Virus record (IMG/VR): IMGVR_UViG_3300034061_005594
Span: 1 to 37,999 of that record
Length of the DNA stretch: 37,999 bases
From: a virus
Direction: 5' to 3' (one strand)
Shown here piece by piece: positions 1 through 7,333 of this stretch. The notes under the pieces were generated by a model that was given only the letters and a program-made list of their open reading frames with translations, had not been told where the DNA came from and made no database searches. How positions within the stretch are numbered: the stretch's first letter is position 1; each line of letters opens with the position of its first letter. The translations under genes and the position numbers were made by a program.

Positions 1-1193
1 TATCAACACCAAATGGTTATGACCCAATTTATTATGAGATATATAATCAAGCAAGTAGAGGAATGAATGATTTCAAAATCTCTGAAATGTATTGGTTTAG
101 AGACCCAAGATACACAAAAGATTTATATCTTATCAAAACACAAGATGCCATTCATTATTTGTTAAATAAAGAGGAATATAATAAAGAAAATATTATCAGT
201 TGGGAAAACATTCCTTTTGAAGAAAGAAACTATGATGAACTCAAATTAATGATGGATTCAGGATATAAACCTTGTTCATCTTGGTTTGAGGGTATGGTTA
301 AGAAATTGAAATACGACAAACGTAAAGTTTCACAAGAGTTGGAATGTAATTTCTTGGGTTCTGGTGATAATGTATTTGATTCCTTATTAATGCAAAAGGT
401 AAAAGAAAATATGATTAAAGAACCCCAAAATAAAATGATTGGGAACTCTTTATGGATTTGGAAAGAACCAGTTGTTGGACACAAATATGTAATGGGTGTG
501 GATGTAAGTAGAGGGGATAGTGAAGATTTTAGTTCATTCCAAATTATTGATTTTGATACTCGAGAACAAGTTGCTGAATATGTTGGGAAGTTACCTCCTG
601 ATACAATGGCCGAAATATGTTATAAGTGGGGTAATATGTATAATTGTTTTATTGTTATAGATATTACTGGTGGTATGGGTGTATCAACATCTAGAAAACT
701 TCAAGAAATGGGTTATAAGAATCTTTACATTGATGGTGTTGATACCGCTAACAAATGGAAGTATGACCCGAAGGCTTTAGAAAAAATTCCTGGTATAAAC
801 TTCAACAACAAACGTGTACAAATTATTGCTTCTTTTGAAGAGGCTATGAGACACGAGTTTAAGATTTATAGTATGAGATTATTCAACGAAATGAATACTT
901 TCGTATATGTAAATGGAAGACCAGACCACCAAAAAGGACAACACGATGACTTGATTATGTCAGTTGCAATGGCAACCTATGTTGCAGAATCCTCTTTTAC
1001 AAATTTAGAAAAGGTTACGGAACATACGAAAGCAATGTTAGAATCTTGGTCAGTAAGTAATAATGAAGAGGCCACAAAACAAATTGATTTCAATCCAGTC
1101 ATACCTTATGGTCATGAAAGAATTAATCAAAGAAACCAAAATGTTTCCAAAGAGGATTATATGAAATATTCTTGGTTATTTGGTGGAAGATAA
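1..1193 (+). CDS. Terminase large subunit (gp17-like), 5' partial
   Basis: DNA-packaging motor ATPase/nuclease that pumps phage DNA into the prohead through the portal and cuts the concatemer. The frame is open from base 3 and enters the window as STPNGYDPIYYEIYNQA, the motif that follows Walker B in T4-type terminases, so the true start lies upstream and the ATG at base 63 is internal. The RNase H-fold nuclease is complete: first acidic residue in GVDVSRGDSEDF, second in FIVIDITGG, third in GQHDDLIMSVA. About 397 residues are present; T4 gp17 has about 610, so the N-terminal ATPase with Walker A is outside the window. It is followed by a small gene and the portal, as expected for a T4-type head module. 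The family call is secure. Confidence 0.96.
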   Translation, partial: STPNGYDPIYYEIYNQASRGMNDFKISEMYWFRDPRYTKDLYLIKTQDAIHYLLNKEEYNKENIISWENIPFEERNYDELKLMMDSGYKPCSSWFEGMVKKLKYDKRKVSQELECNFLGSGDNVFDSLLMQKVKENMIKEPQNKMIGNSLWIWKEPVVGHKYVMGVDVSRGDSEDFSSFQIIDFDTREQVAEYVGKLPPDTMAEICYKWGNMYNCFIVIDITGGMGVSTSRKLQEMGYKNLYIDGVDTANKWKYDPKALEKIPGINFNNKRVQIIASFEEAMRHEFKIYSMRLFNEMNTFVYVNGRPDHQKGQHDDLIMSVAMATYVAESSFTNLEKVTEHTKAMLESWSVSNNEEATKQIDFNPVIPYGHERINQRNQNVSKEDYMKYSWLFGGR

Positions 1194-1200
1194 TATTTAT
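1193..1200 (+). promoter_or_regulatory. Candidate late promoter box ATATTTAT
   Basis: ATATTTAT followed by AAATAAAAAT, 12 bases before the ATG at 1213 and overlapping the terminase stop codon. It is one of a set of identical boxes placed just upstream of virion genes. It resembles the Bacteroidota -7 consensus TAnnTTTG with the final G replaced by A. Confidence 0.55.
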
Positions 1201-1212
1201 AAATAAAAATAT

Positions 1213-1359
1213 ATGGGTTTAGTTATTAGAAAAAAAAGCGGGTCAAAAATATTTTCGGGTTCTAAACTTAACGTACAAGGACAAGGAATTTCTACGGTTA
1301 AGGTTCAACCCCAAGACAAGGTTCCGATAACTCAGAACACATCGAATGTAAATAATTAA
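1213..1359 (+). CDS. Small hypothetical protein between terminase and portal (48 aa)
   Basis: An unrecognised 48-residue open frame running from MGLVIRKKSGSKIFSG to a C-terminus of QNTSNVNN. It is basic at the N-terminus and rich in Gln, Asn and Ser, with no membrane segment or cysteine. Support for a real gene comes from its position in an otherwise tightly packed head module and from the ATATTTAT box 12 bases upstream, at the spacing used by neighbouring virion genes. In T4 the sheath and tube genes lie between terminase and portal; this protein is far too short to be either. It may be a minor head or packaging protein, but that is a guess from position only. Confidence 0.6.
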   Translation: MGLVIRKKSGSKIFSGSKLNVQGQGISTVKVQPQDKVPITQNTSNVNN

Positions 1360-1396
1360 CTCTTTAGTTATTGTTTATACTCATTAAATTAAATCT

Positions 1397-3175
1397 ATGG
1401 AACAAAATAAAAATAATTTTACTGTTTGGCAAAGATTGTCACACGCGTTTGGTCCTAACGCATTGTTAAATCAGGATTATCCAACTTATAAGTTTGATAA
1501 GAAAGAACTATTGAGGACAACTTCTAAACAAGAATATGAGAAGGAACTTCTCCAAGCACAACAAACCTACTATTTAGCAAATCAATGGACAAAAATAGAA
1601 GGTAATTTATACACACAAGCTGTTTATTATGAACCAACAAGATTAGCTTCATTTTATGACTATGAATCTATGGAATATACACCTGAGATTTCAGCAGCAC
1701 TAGACATTTATGGTGAAGAATCAACTACAGTTGACGAAGATGGATATATGTTACAAATATATTCTGAATCGAAACGTATAAAGGGAATTTTAGCAGACTT
1801 ATTCAATAATGTGTTGGATATCAATACTAATTTACCTATGTGGACAAGGAATACTTGTAAATATGGGGATAACTTTGTCTACCTTAAATTAGATCCGGAA
1901 AAAGGTGTTGTTGGATGTATGCAATTACCGAACATTGAAATTGAACGTTTTGAAAGGGGAATGCCTGCTCAAGCAAGTAGACAAAATGTTGAAGAGCCTG
2001 CGGAAAACAAAGGTTTAAGATTCAAGTGGAAGGCTAAGGATATGGAGTTTAATTCTTGGGAGATAGCTCACTTCCGTTTATTAGGTGATGATAGAAAGTT
2101 ACCTTATGGTACTTCAATGTTAGAAAAAGCAAGACGTATTTGGAAACAATTATTGTTATCTGAAGATGCGATGTTAATATATAGAACTTCAAGAGCACCA
2201 GAAAGAAGGGTTTTCAAAGTCTTTGTTGGTAATATGGATGATAAAGATGTTGAACCATATGTACAACGTGTTGCAAACAAATTCAAAAGAAGTCAAGTTG
2301 TCGATTCTCAAACTGGTAATGTAGATATGAGGTTCAACCAAATGGCAGTGGATCAGGATTATTTTATTCCTGTTAGAGATCCAGCTCAAGGTAGTCCAAT
2401 AGAAACTTTACCTGGTGGTACAAACTTGGGTGAAATTGCTGATATTGAATATATCCAAAAGAAATTATTAACAGCTTTACGTGTACCTAAAGCATTCTTA
2501 GGTTTTGAAGAACCAGTTGGTGATGGTAAGAATTTATCATTAATTGATATTCGTTTTGCAAGAACTATTAATAGAATTCAAAAATCTATGGTTGCAGAAT
2601 TGAATAAAATTGCAATTGTACATTTATTTTTATTAGGTTTTGAAGATGAACTTAGTAATTTCAGATTAGGTTTAACAAATCCATCTAGTCAGGCCGACTT
2701 ATTGAAAATCGATATTTGGAAAGAAAAAGTCGCCTTATACAAAGAATGTGTTACGCCTATTGGTGGTACTGCTCCAACTTCTATTACTTGGGCCAAGAAA
2801 CACATCTTGGGATTCTCTGAAGATGAAATTAAAGTTGATTTACAACAACAAAGAATTGAGAAGGCAGTTGATGCTGAACTAACTAATACCGCAACAATCA
2901 TTACTAAAACTGGTGTATTTGATATGGTTGACAAATTATATACATCTAAAAGTGGTACAACAGCTGGGGGTACACCACCTCCTCCCCCTGGTGGAGCACC
3001 ACCACTTGGTGGTGAAGTTCCAACAGGATTACCTGAAAGTGAAAAGAAAGATAATCTCAAAATATTATTAGAAAGTGATAATATTTTAGATGAAGATACG
3101 TATATCGATTTATCGAAAGCGAGAAATTACTTGGGGGAAATGGAGACACAATTGAATAAACTTATCAACGACTAA
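1397..3175 (+). CDS. Portal vertex protein (gp20-like)
   Basis: Forms the dodecameric ring at the unique head vertex through which DNA enters and leaves, docks the terminase and later joins the neck. Its 592 residues compare with about 524 in T4 gp20. Family features include an N-terminal segment with SASFYDYESMEYTPEISAAL-like residues (ordering of a bacteriophage T4 portal), MWTRNTCKYGDNFVYLKLD, and the helical stem/crown region with GGTNLGEIADIEYIQKKL and ALRVPKAFLGFEE, all typical of T4-type portals. A Gly/Pro-rich linker around residues 520-545 (TPPPPPGGAPPLGG) precedes a short acidic helical tail that ends in LNKLIND. The start ATG follows an A/T-rich leader with no Shine-Dalgarno. The ATATTTAT box is only weakly represented upstream (TATTGTTTAT near 1369). 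Confidence 0.93.
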   Translation: MEQNKNNFTVWQRLSHAFGPNALLNQDYPTYKFDKKELLRTTSKQEYEKELLQAQQTYYLANQWTKIEGNLYTQAVYYEPTRLASFYDYESMEYTPEISAALDIYGEESTTVDEDGYMLQIYSESKRIKGILADLFNNVLDINTNLPMWTRNTCKYGDNFVYLKLDPEKGVVGCMQLPNIEIERFERGMPAQASRQNVEEPAENKGLRFKWKAKDMEFNSWEIAHFRLLGDDRKLPYGTSMLEKARRIWKQLLLSEDAMLIYRTSRAPERRVFKVFVGNMDDKDVEPYVQRVANKFKRSQVVDSQTGNVDMRFNQMAVDQDYFIPVRDPAQGSPIETLPGGTNLGEIADIEYIQKKLLTALRVPKAFLGFEEPVGDGKNLSLIDIRFARTINRIQKSMVAELNKIAIVHLFLLGFEDELSNFRLGLTNPSSQADLLKIDIWKEKVALYKECVTPIGGTAPTSITWAKKHILGFSEDEIKVDLQQQRIEKAVDAELTNTATIITKTGVFDMVDKLYTSKSGTTAGGTPPPPPGGAPPLGGEVPTGLPESEKKDNLKILLESDNILDEDTYIDLSKARNYLGEMETQLNKLIND

Positions 3176-3182
3176 TATTTAT
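3175..3182 (+). promoter_or_regulatory. Candidate late promoter box ATATTTAT
   Basis: Exact ATATTTAT, 15 bases before the ATG at 3198 and overlapping the portal stop codon. It is followed by an A-rich leader. Confidence 0.55.
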
Positions 3183-3197
3183 AATAAAAAAACAATT

Positions 3198-3914
3198 ATG
3201 AAATTTGGAATTATTAAATCTAAAATAGACTATGTTTTATCTGAGTCGTTCAAAAATGAACTTCATTTCAAAGAAGAAATGAAACTATTCAAAAAAGTTG
3301 TTTTAGAGAACAAAACCTTAAGTAAACTTTTTTATCTATATGACGAATTAAGTACAAAGAAAAATGTTAACAAAAATATTGTTAATGAATATATTAATGA
3401 GTCAATTACAATTTATGAAAATTTGATTAACAAAATCAAACCAAGTGATTTGAAAAAATTAAACACTTGGTTGATTGATGTTAATGTTGAAAATAACTAC
3501 GGACAAATTGACGATTTATTTTCAAACGACATTTTGAAACTCGAAAATAAAATTCAGAGTAAAAAGACAATTGCAGAATCTCTAACTGAAATCGGTACTA
3601 GTGAGAAAGAAGTAATCAATATACCTGTTAGTTCAATGATTAAGTTAGCAAACAAAACATTAAATAACTTCATACAAGGATTGAATGAGGGTGATAAACA
3701 AGAATTAATTAAATTCCTATCACAAGATGAACAAACTATGGAAGGAGAATATAATGTGATAAAAGAAGACGTGATTGGAAAACTTAACAATCACAAAAGA
3801 GGGTCTGATGAAGATACATCAAACAAAATAGAGGAAACTATCTCCAAAATTAAAAACGAAAAATTTGACAAACTAACTTTCTTCAAGCTTAAAAATCTTA
3901 ACGAAAGTCTTTAG
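3198..3914 (+). CDS. Hypothetical head-module protein, possible prohead core component
   Basis: Not recognised by sequence. It has 238 residues, is highly charged (Lys/Glu/Asn-rich) and is predicted by eye to be almost all helical, with no cysteine and no membrane segment. It sits between portal and prohead protease, where T4 carries the small core proteins gp67 and gp68. Residues 12-16 read YVLSE followed by SF, and the extreme C-terminus reads LNESL. Both resemble (L/I)xE prohead-protease sites, which would fit a core protein cleaved during maturation. Expression from its own ATATTTAT box is likely. A core/scaffold-associated role is inference from position and composition. Confidence 0.7.
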   Translation: MKFGIIKSKIDYVLSESFKNELHFKEEMKLFKKVVLENKTLSKLFYLYDELSTKKNVNKNIVNEYINESITIYENLINKIKPSDLKKLNTWLIDVNVENNYGQIDDLFSNDILKLENKIQSKKTIAESLTEIGTSEKEVINIPVSSMIKLANKTLNNFIQGLNEGDKQELIKFLSQDEQTMEGEYNVIKEDVIGKLNNHKRGSDEDTSNKIEETISKIKNEKFDKLTFFKLKNLNESL

Positions 3915-4105
3915 TCGTTTTCATTCGATTTGTATTTTTGTGAGTAGATAGCTTTTTTTAGTTCATCCCTACGCATAACCGAATTTTTCGTAAACTCTTT
4001 TCTTTTTTTCAACTCTGTCATCAATTTAGTTTTGATGACTTTACTTTTGAAAAGTTTCAAGGCTTTTTCAATAGGGGTTTTATTGTCTACATTTACTATT
4101 AACAT
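3911..4105 (-). CDS. rpsU: Phage-encoded 30S ribosomal protein bS21 homologue
   Basis: Small ribosomal subunit protein bS21, which binds near the 3' end of 16S rRNA and influences start-site choice. The 64-residue length is normal for the family. Alignable features are an N-terminal strand MLIVNVDNK, then the two helices IEKALKLFKSKVIKTKLMTE and LKKRKEFTKNSVMRRDELKK, ending AIYSQKYK. The F-x-K-x-S-x-x-RR pattern is typical of Bacteroidota bS21, and a Tyr lies at residue 54. It is the only minus-strand gene in the first 11 kb. It overlaps the end of the upstream plus-strand gene by 4 bases and is read against the late head genes, so it may have its own timing. Its leader is A/T-rich (AAAAAAAGT before ATG) with no Shine-Dalgarno. 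Viral bS21 genes are known from metagenomes. Function on host ribosomes is inferred. Confidence 0.88.
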   Translation of the reverse strand: MLIVNVDNKTPIEKALKLFKSKVIKTKLMTELKKRKEFTKNSVMRRDELKKAIYSQKYKSNEND

Positions 4106-4192
4106 ACTTTTTTTATTAAAAATTATTTTTTTGACTATTACTATATAATTATTTATTTTTTTCGTAAGAATAAACTTAAAAAAATATTATGA

Positions 4193-4645
4193 ATGAAAAA
4201 AGGTAAAACTTCGAAGATTCAAGGATTTAAGACAACAAAAGTGGTATATGGTACGACAGACTCCTTCGAATTGAAATCAATCTATCTTAACTTACAAACG
4301 TGGGTTGAACCTAAAGATGAAGTCGAAAATTGGGAACGAATTGTATTAAATTTATCACGACAAATAAAACACACAATTTATAACCATATAAATACAAAAT
4401 TATTCGAGAAAAACTTTATTGTCGACTTAGATTTGAGAGCAAGTGGTTTAGCCCCAAACAAAAAATCCTTCCTAAATTTAGAAATAAATTTTTATTTAAT
4501 TGACAAAACATTAGATTTCAAATCAACAATTTTGAGAGAAAGTCTTAAAGATTTGACAAAAAAAATCATAACGGAAAATTTTAGTAGAAATCCATACTTC
4601 TCTTTCACACTGACTAAAAATTGTAAAGTTGGGGATAATGATTAA
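4193..4645 (+). CDS. Hypothetical protein in head module (150 aa)
   Basis: No family recognised. Basic N-terminus (MKKGKTSKIQGFKTTKV), then a region that looks like alternating helix and strand (NLSRQIKHTIYNHI; FIVDLDLRASGLAPNKKSF; NLEINFYLIDK), and a Lys-rich C-terminus. No cysteine cluster or membrane segment. The ATG at 4193 is chosen because the ATG four bases upstream (4189) runs into a stop after five codons. The nearest box-like element is TTATTTAT at 4149-4156, farther upstream than for other genes. Its place just before the prohead protease suggests a head-assembly or DNA-completion role, but that is position only. Confidence 0.75.
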   Translation: MKKGKTSKIQGFKTTKVVYGTTDSFELKSIYLNLQTWVEPKDEVENWERIVLNLSRQIKHTIYNHINTKLFEKNFIVDLDLRASGLAPNKKSFLNLEINFYLIDKTLDFKSTILRESLKDLTKKIITENFSRNPYFSFTLTKNCKVGDND

Positions 4646-4662
4646 TAAATATAAAAACTTTA

Positions 4663-4670
4663 ATATTTAT
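4663..4670 (+). promoter_or_regulatory. Candidate late promoter box ATATTTAT
   Basis: Exact ATATTTAT 17 bases before the prohead protease ATG at 4688, in the short intergenic gap after the stop at 4645. Confidence 0.55.
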
Positions 4671-4687
4671 TAAGAAAAAACACAAAG

Positions 4688-5407
4688 ATGAATTTAAGAT
4701 TAATTAAACCTGGTGAAACTGGAAAAGGTATTTTAATTGAAAACGATGGGTGGGTGTCACCAAAAACTGAAATGAATTCCTATATAATGGAACAAAAAAG
4801 TTTTTTGGATTATTCGAAACCTTTTGAATTTTATGCGGTTTTACAGAAATATAATACACCAAACAGAAATGGTAGAATATATCCTGAAAAGATATTGAAA
4901 AGAGAAGCTGAGAATTATAAAAAAATGATTCAAAAGGGAACTTCCCTATCCGAATTAAACCACCCAGAATCCTCTCTAATTGACTTAGATAGAGTATCAC
5001 ACATAATAACTGAAGTATGGTGGGAAGGTCCGATATTAATGGGTAAACTAAAGTTATTGACTTCACCAGGATTCCACGAAAGAGGGATTGTTTCAACTAA
5101 AGGTGATATGGCTGCGAATTATTTGAGACAAGGTGTTACACTTGGAATATCATCTCGTGGTGTTGGTTCTCTTAAAAAAGTTGGTGAACAAAATGAGGTA
5201 CAAGATGATTTTGAATTAATTTGTTTCGATTTAGTATCATCCCCATCTACTCCTGGTGCCTATCTTTTCTTAAATAAAGAAGATAGAGATATGTACTCAG
5301 AAAATTTAGAGGAAGATAAAAGAATTGCTATGGAAAGAAATGTTGGTGATTTCGGAAACAAATCTCTTGACTTAATGAAAAGATTAAACGATTATTTGGG
5401 ATATTAA
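4688..5407 (+). CDS. Prohead core protease (gp21-like)
   Basis: Serine protease of the T4 gp21/herpes assemblin fold that cleaves scaffold, capsid and internal proteins during prohead maturation. The 239 residues match the family (T4 gp21 about 212). The catalytic His is in SELNHPESS (near residue 97) and the catalytic Ser in LGISSRGVGS (near residue 155). The strand FELICFDLVSSPSTPGA follows, as in other gp21 proteins. The N-terminal part contains NTPNRNGRIYPEKIL, another conserved block. Gene order portal-protease-scaffold-capsid is the T4 order. Its likely substrates here carry (L/I/V)xE sites: the capsid protein at residue 60 and at least four leader-bearing proteins farther along the window. 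Confidence 0.93.
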   Translation: MNLRLIKPGETGKGILIENDGWVSPKTEMNSYIMEQKSFLDYSKPFEFYAVLQKYNTPNRNGRIYPEKILKREAENYKKMIQKGTSLSELNHPESSLIDLDRVSHIITEVWWEGPILMGKLKLLTSPGFHERGIVSTKGDMAANYLRQGVTLGISSRGVGSLKKVGEQNEVQDDFELICFDLVSSPSTPGAYLFLNKEDRDMYSENLEEDKRIAMERNVGDFGNKSLDLMKRLNDYLGY

Positions 5408-5432
5408 GTTAAACCAAAAAAATATTAGTAAA

Positions 5433-5648
5433 ATGGAAGATGGACAAAAATACTTCGTGGCTAAAATTGCTGAAGATTTAGTTGATGAAGACTCTGGTAA
5501 AGTAAAAAAGATTAAACTTGAAAAATTAGTTTTAGGTTACAATCCAACTGACGTTGAAGCAAAGGTTACCAAGATTTATGAACACTACACAATGGATTGG
5601 AGAATTACTGCAATTGTTGAGAGTAAAATAGATGAAGTAATTGAGTAA
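5433..5648 (+). CDS. DUF4494-like small protein (71 aa)
   Basis: Short alpha/beta protein: KYFVAKIAEDLVDEDSGKVK, then KLVLGYNPTDVEAKVTKIYE, then WRITAIVESKIDEVIE. The pattern of an initial strand, a charged loop, a 'v..a.s.tdAEakv...' helix and a terminal strand ending near 'v.kski.evi' resembles the DUF4494 family, which I know mainly from Bacteroidota and their phages. That match is from memory and needs a profile search. Its function is unknown. It lies between the prohead protease and the scaffold and ends just before a strong terminator, so it probably belongs to the protease transcription unit. The start follows an A-rich leader (AAAAAAATATTAGTAAA). Confidence 0.75.
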   Translation: MEDGQKYFVAKIAEDLVDEDSGKVKKIKLEKLVLGYNPTDVEAKVTKIYEHYTMDWRITAIVESKIDEVIE

Positions 5649-5667
5649 CAAAAAGTCAAAAAAAATT

Positions 5668-5705
5668 AAAAAAGGGATATCCAAAAAAGGGTATCCTTTT
5701 TTTTT
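5668..5705 (+). terminator. Rho-independent terminator after the protease unit
   Basis: A 15-bp stem (left arm AAAAAAGGGATATCC at 5668-5682, right arm from 5689, two G-U pairs) with an A6 loop, followed by a run of nine T. It separates the protease/DUF4494-like unit from the scaffold and capsid unit. Confidence 0.8.
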
Positions 5706-5717
5706 ATTCATACTATG

Positions 5718-5725
5718 ATATTTAT
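5718..5725 (+). promoter_or_regulatory. Second candidate late promoter box upstream of scaffold
   Basis: Exact ATATTTAT just after the terminator and 90 bases before the scaffold start. With the box at 5794 it forms a tandem pair ahead of the scaffold and capsid genes, which need the highest expression. No open frame starts directly downstream of this copy. Confidence 0.4.
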
Positions 5726-5793
5726 TGTTAACCTAAAAACTAATTTTTTGTGTACTGTAATTGTATCACAAAAGATTTTTTTAATAAACTAAT

Positions 5794-5801
5794 ATATTTA
5801 T
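5794..5801 (+). promoter_or_regulatory. Candidate late promoter box ATATTTAT (scaffold)
   Basis: Exact ATATTTAT 14 bases before the ATG at 5816. Its presence inside the longest possible reading frame (from 5750) is the main argument that translation starts at 5816 and not upstream. Confidence 0.6.
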
Positions 5802-5815
5802 ATATAAAAAACAAA

Positions 5816-7294
5816 ATGACAGAAAAAAAATCATTAGTTGAAGAAGCAATACTTCAAATGAAAAATTTAGAAGAAGCTGTTGCTGAAAATGCAAAAGGAA
5901 TACTTGCCTCTACTATGAGACAAGAAATCAAAGACTTGGTAAAAGAATCTCTCAAAGAAGAAGATGACGAGATTGAGGGTGATGACGAAATGGAAGACGA
6001 GAACGAAATGGAAATGGAAGACGAAGATGAAATGGAAATGGATGACATGGACATGGAAGATGAAGACGAAATGGACATGGAAGATGAAGACGAAATGGAT
6101 ATGTCAGAACCTGATATGGAGGTGGATACAATAGACCTCACTGACCAACCAACTTCTCAAGTTCTAAAAGTATTCAAACTTTTAAGCCCTGAAGATGAAA
6201 TTATTGTTACTAAAGATAAATCAGGTAACATTAATCTTAAAGACTCTGAAACTGACAAAGAATATATGATTGTTGGTGAAAGTGATATGGATTTCGCTTC
6301 TATGGAAGAAGAAGACTATGGAATGTATGATGAAGGAATGGTAGGTTACGACACTATGGAAGAATATGAAATGTCTGAAGAAATGGATGATTATTCTTTA
6401 GAGGAAGAAGAAGATGAATTTGAAGATTTCGGGATGGAAGAAACTATCTACGAAGTAGAAATGGAAGATGAAGATGAAATGGACATGGAAGATATGGACA
6501 TAGAATACCAATTGGAAATGGATGATGATTCTGATTATATGATGGAATCAAAAAAATCTATGAAACCAAAAGGTATGGATTTTGGTGATGCAAAATCATA
6601 TAAAATTTCGGGTAAACCAAATATGGAAGGCGGATTCAAGGTTGTTAAAACTAATGCTGATACTACGATGGGTACTGGTAGTGCTAAATCTTTCAAGTAT
6701 GGTAAAGGTGAAAATCTAGATGGTGAGTTCAAAATCAAACCTAAAATGAAAAAAGCCGAATCCAAAGAAGGTATGATGAAAATGCCTAAGAAAATGGAAA
6801 CAAAAGAGGCTTCACGTACTTTAGGAAACGGAAAATATTGGGGTAGAGAAGGTTTACCAAAACCAAAAGCAGCTCCACGTCATATCAGAAAAGAATCTAT
6901 TGACACTGAAGAATTTAATCTTCTTAGAGAAAAAAATGAAGAGTACAGAAAAGCATTAAACATTTTCAGAAATAAACTTAATGAAGTTGCAATCTTCAAT
7001 TCAAACTTAGCTTATGCTACAAGATTGTTTACTGAACACTCAACTTCAAAACAAGAAAAAATTAATATTCTGAAAAGATTTGATGGTGTTGAAACTCTTA
7101 AAGAATCTAAAAATCTTTATAAAGTAATAAAAGACGAATTATCAAATACGTCAACACAACAAGTTAACGAATCTGTTGAAAAATCAATTCAAAAAACACC
7201 TTCAACTGGTTCAGCTGTAAACTTAATCGAATCTAAGACATACGAAAATCCTCAATTTATGAGAATGAAGGATTTAATGTCAAAATTAAAATAA
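5816..7294 (+). CDS. Prohead scaffold/core protein (gp22-like)
   Basis: Internal scaffold on which the capsid shell assembles, normally destroyed by the prohead protease. It has 492 residues from the ATG at 5816; the frame is open from 5750, but that extension (MYCNCITKDFF...) covers the promoter box and looks non-coding. Domains in order are an N-terminal helix (SLVEEAILQMKNLEEAVAEN), a long Asp/Glu/Met low-complexity stretch with repeats such as MEDEDEMDM (about residues 45-110 and again near 220-250), a Lys/Gly region, and a C-terminal coiled-coil-like helix (LLREKNEEYRKALNIFRNKL). The acidic core and position directly before the capsid gene match T4 gp22 (about 269 aa), though it is much longer. 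Assignment is by position and composition. Confidence 0.82.
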   Translation: MTEKKSLVEEAILQMKNLEEAVAENAKGILASTMRQEIKDLVKESLKEEDDEIEGDDEMEDENEMEMEDEDEMEMDDMDMEDEDEMDMEDEDEMDMSEPDMEVDTIDLTDQPTSQVLKVFKLLSPEDEIIVTKDKSGNINLKDSETDKEYMIVGESDMDFASMEEEDYGMYDEGMVGYDTMEEYEMSEEMDDYSLEEEEDEFEDFGMEETIYEVEMEDEDEMDMEDMDIEYQLEMDDDSDYMMESKKSMKPKGMDFGDAKSYKISGKPNMEGGFKVVKTNADTTMGTGSAKSFKYGKGENLDGEFKIKPKMKKAESKEGMMKMPKKMETKEASRTLGNGKYWGREGLPKPKAAPRHIRKESIDTEEFNLLREKNEEYRKALNIFRNKLNEVAIFNSNLAYATRLFTEHSTSKQEKINILKRFDGVETLKESKNLYKVIKDELSNTSTQQVNESVEKSIQKTPSTGSAVNLIESKTYENPQFMRMKDLMSKLK

Positions 7295-7333
7295 TAAATC
7301 AATAAACTCGCTAAAAACAAAAACAAATACAAA

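Noticed and set aside
2689-3060. Minus-strand open frame of 123 codons opposite the portal C-terminus, with a Gly/Pro-rich stretch.
   Set aside because: Mirror of the portal's own Pro/Gly linker; portal frame is far better supported.
5854-6141. Long minus-strand open frame opposite the scaffold (Ser/Ile-rich).
   Set aside because: It is the antisense of the Asp/Glu/Met repeat tract (GAA/GAT/ATG codons), a low-complexity shadow with no start context or promoter.
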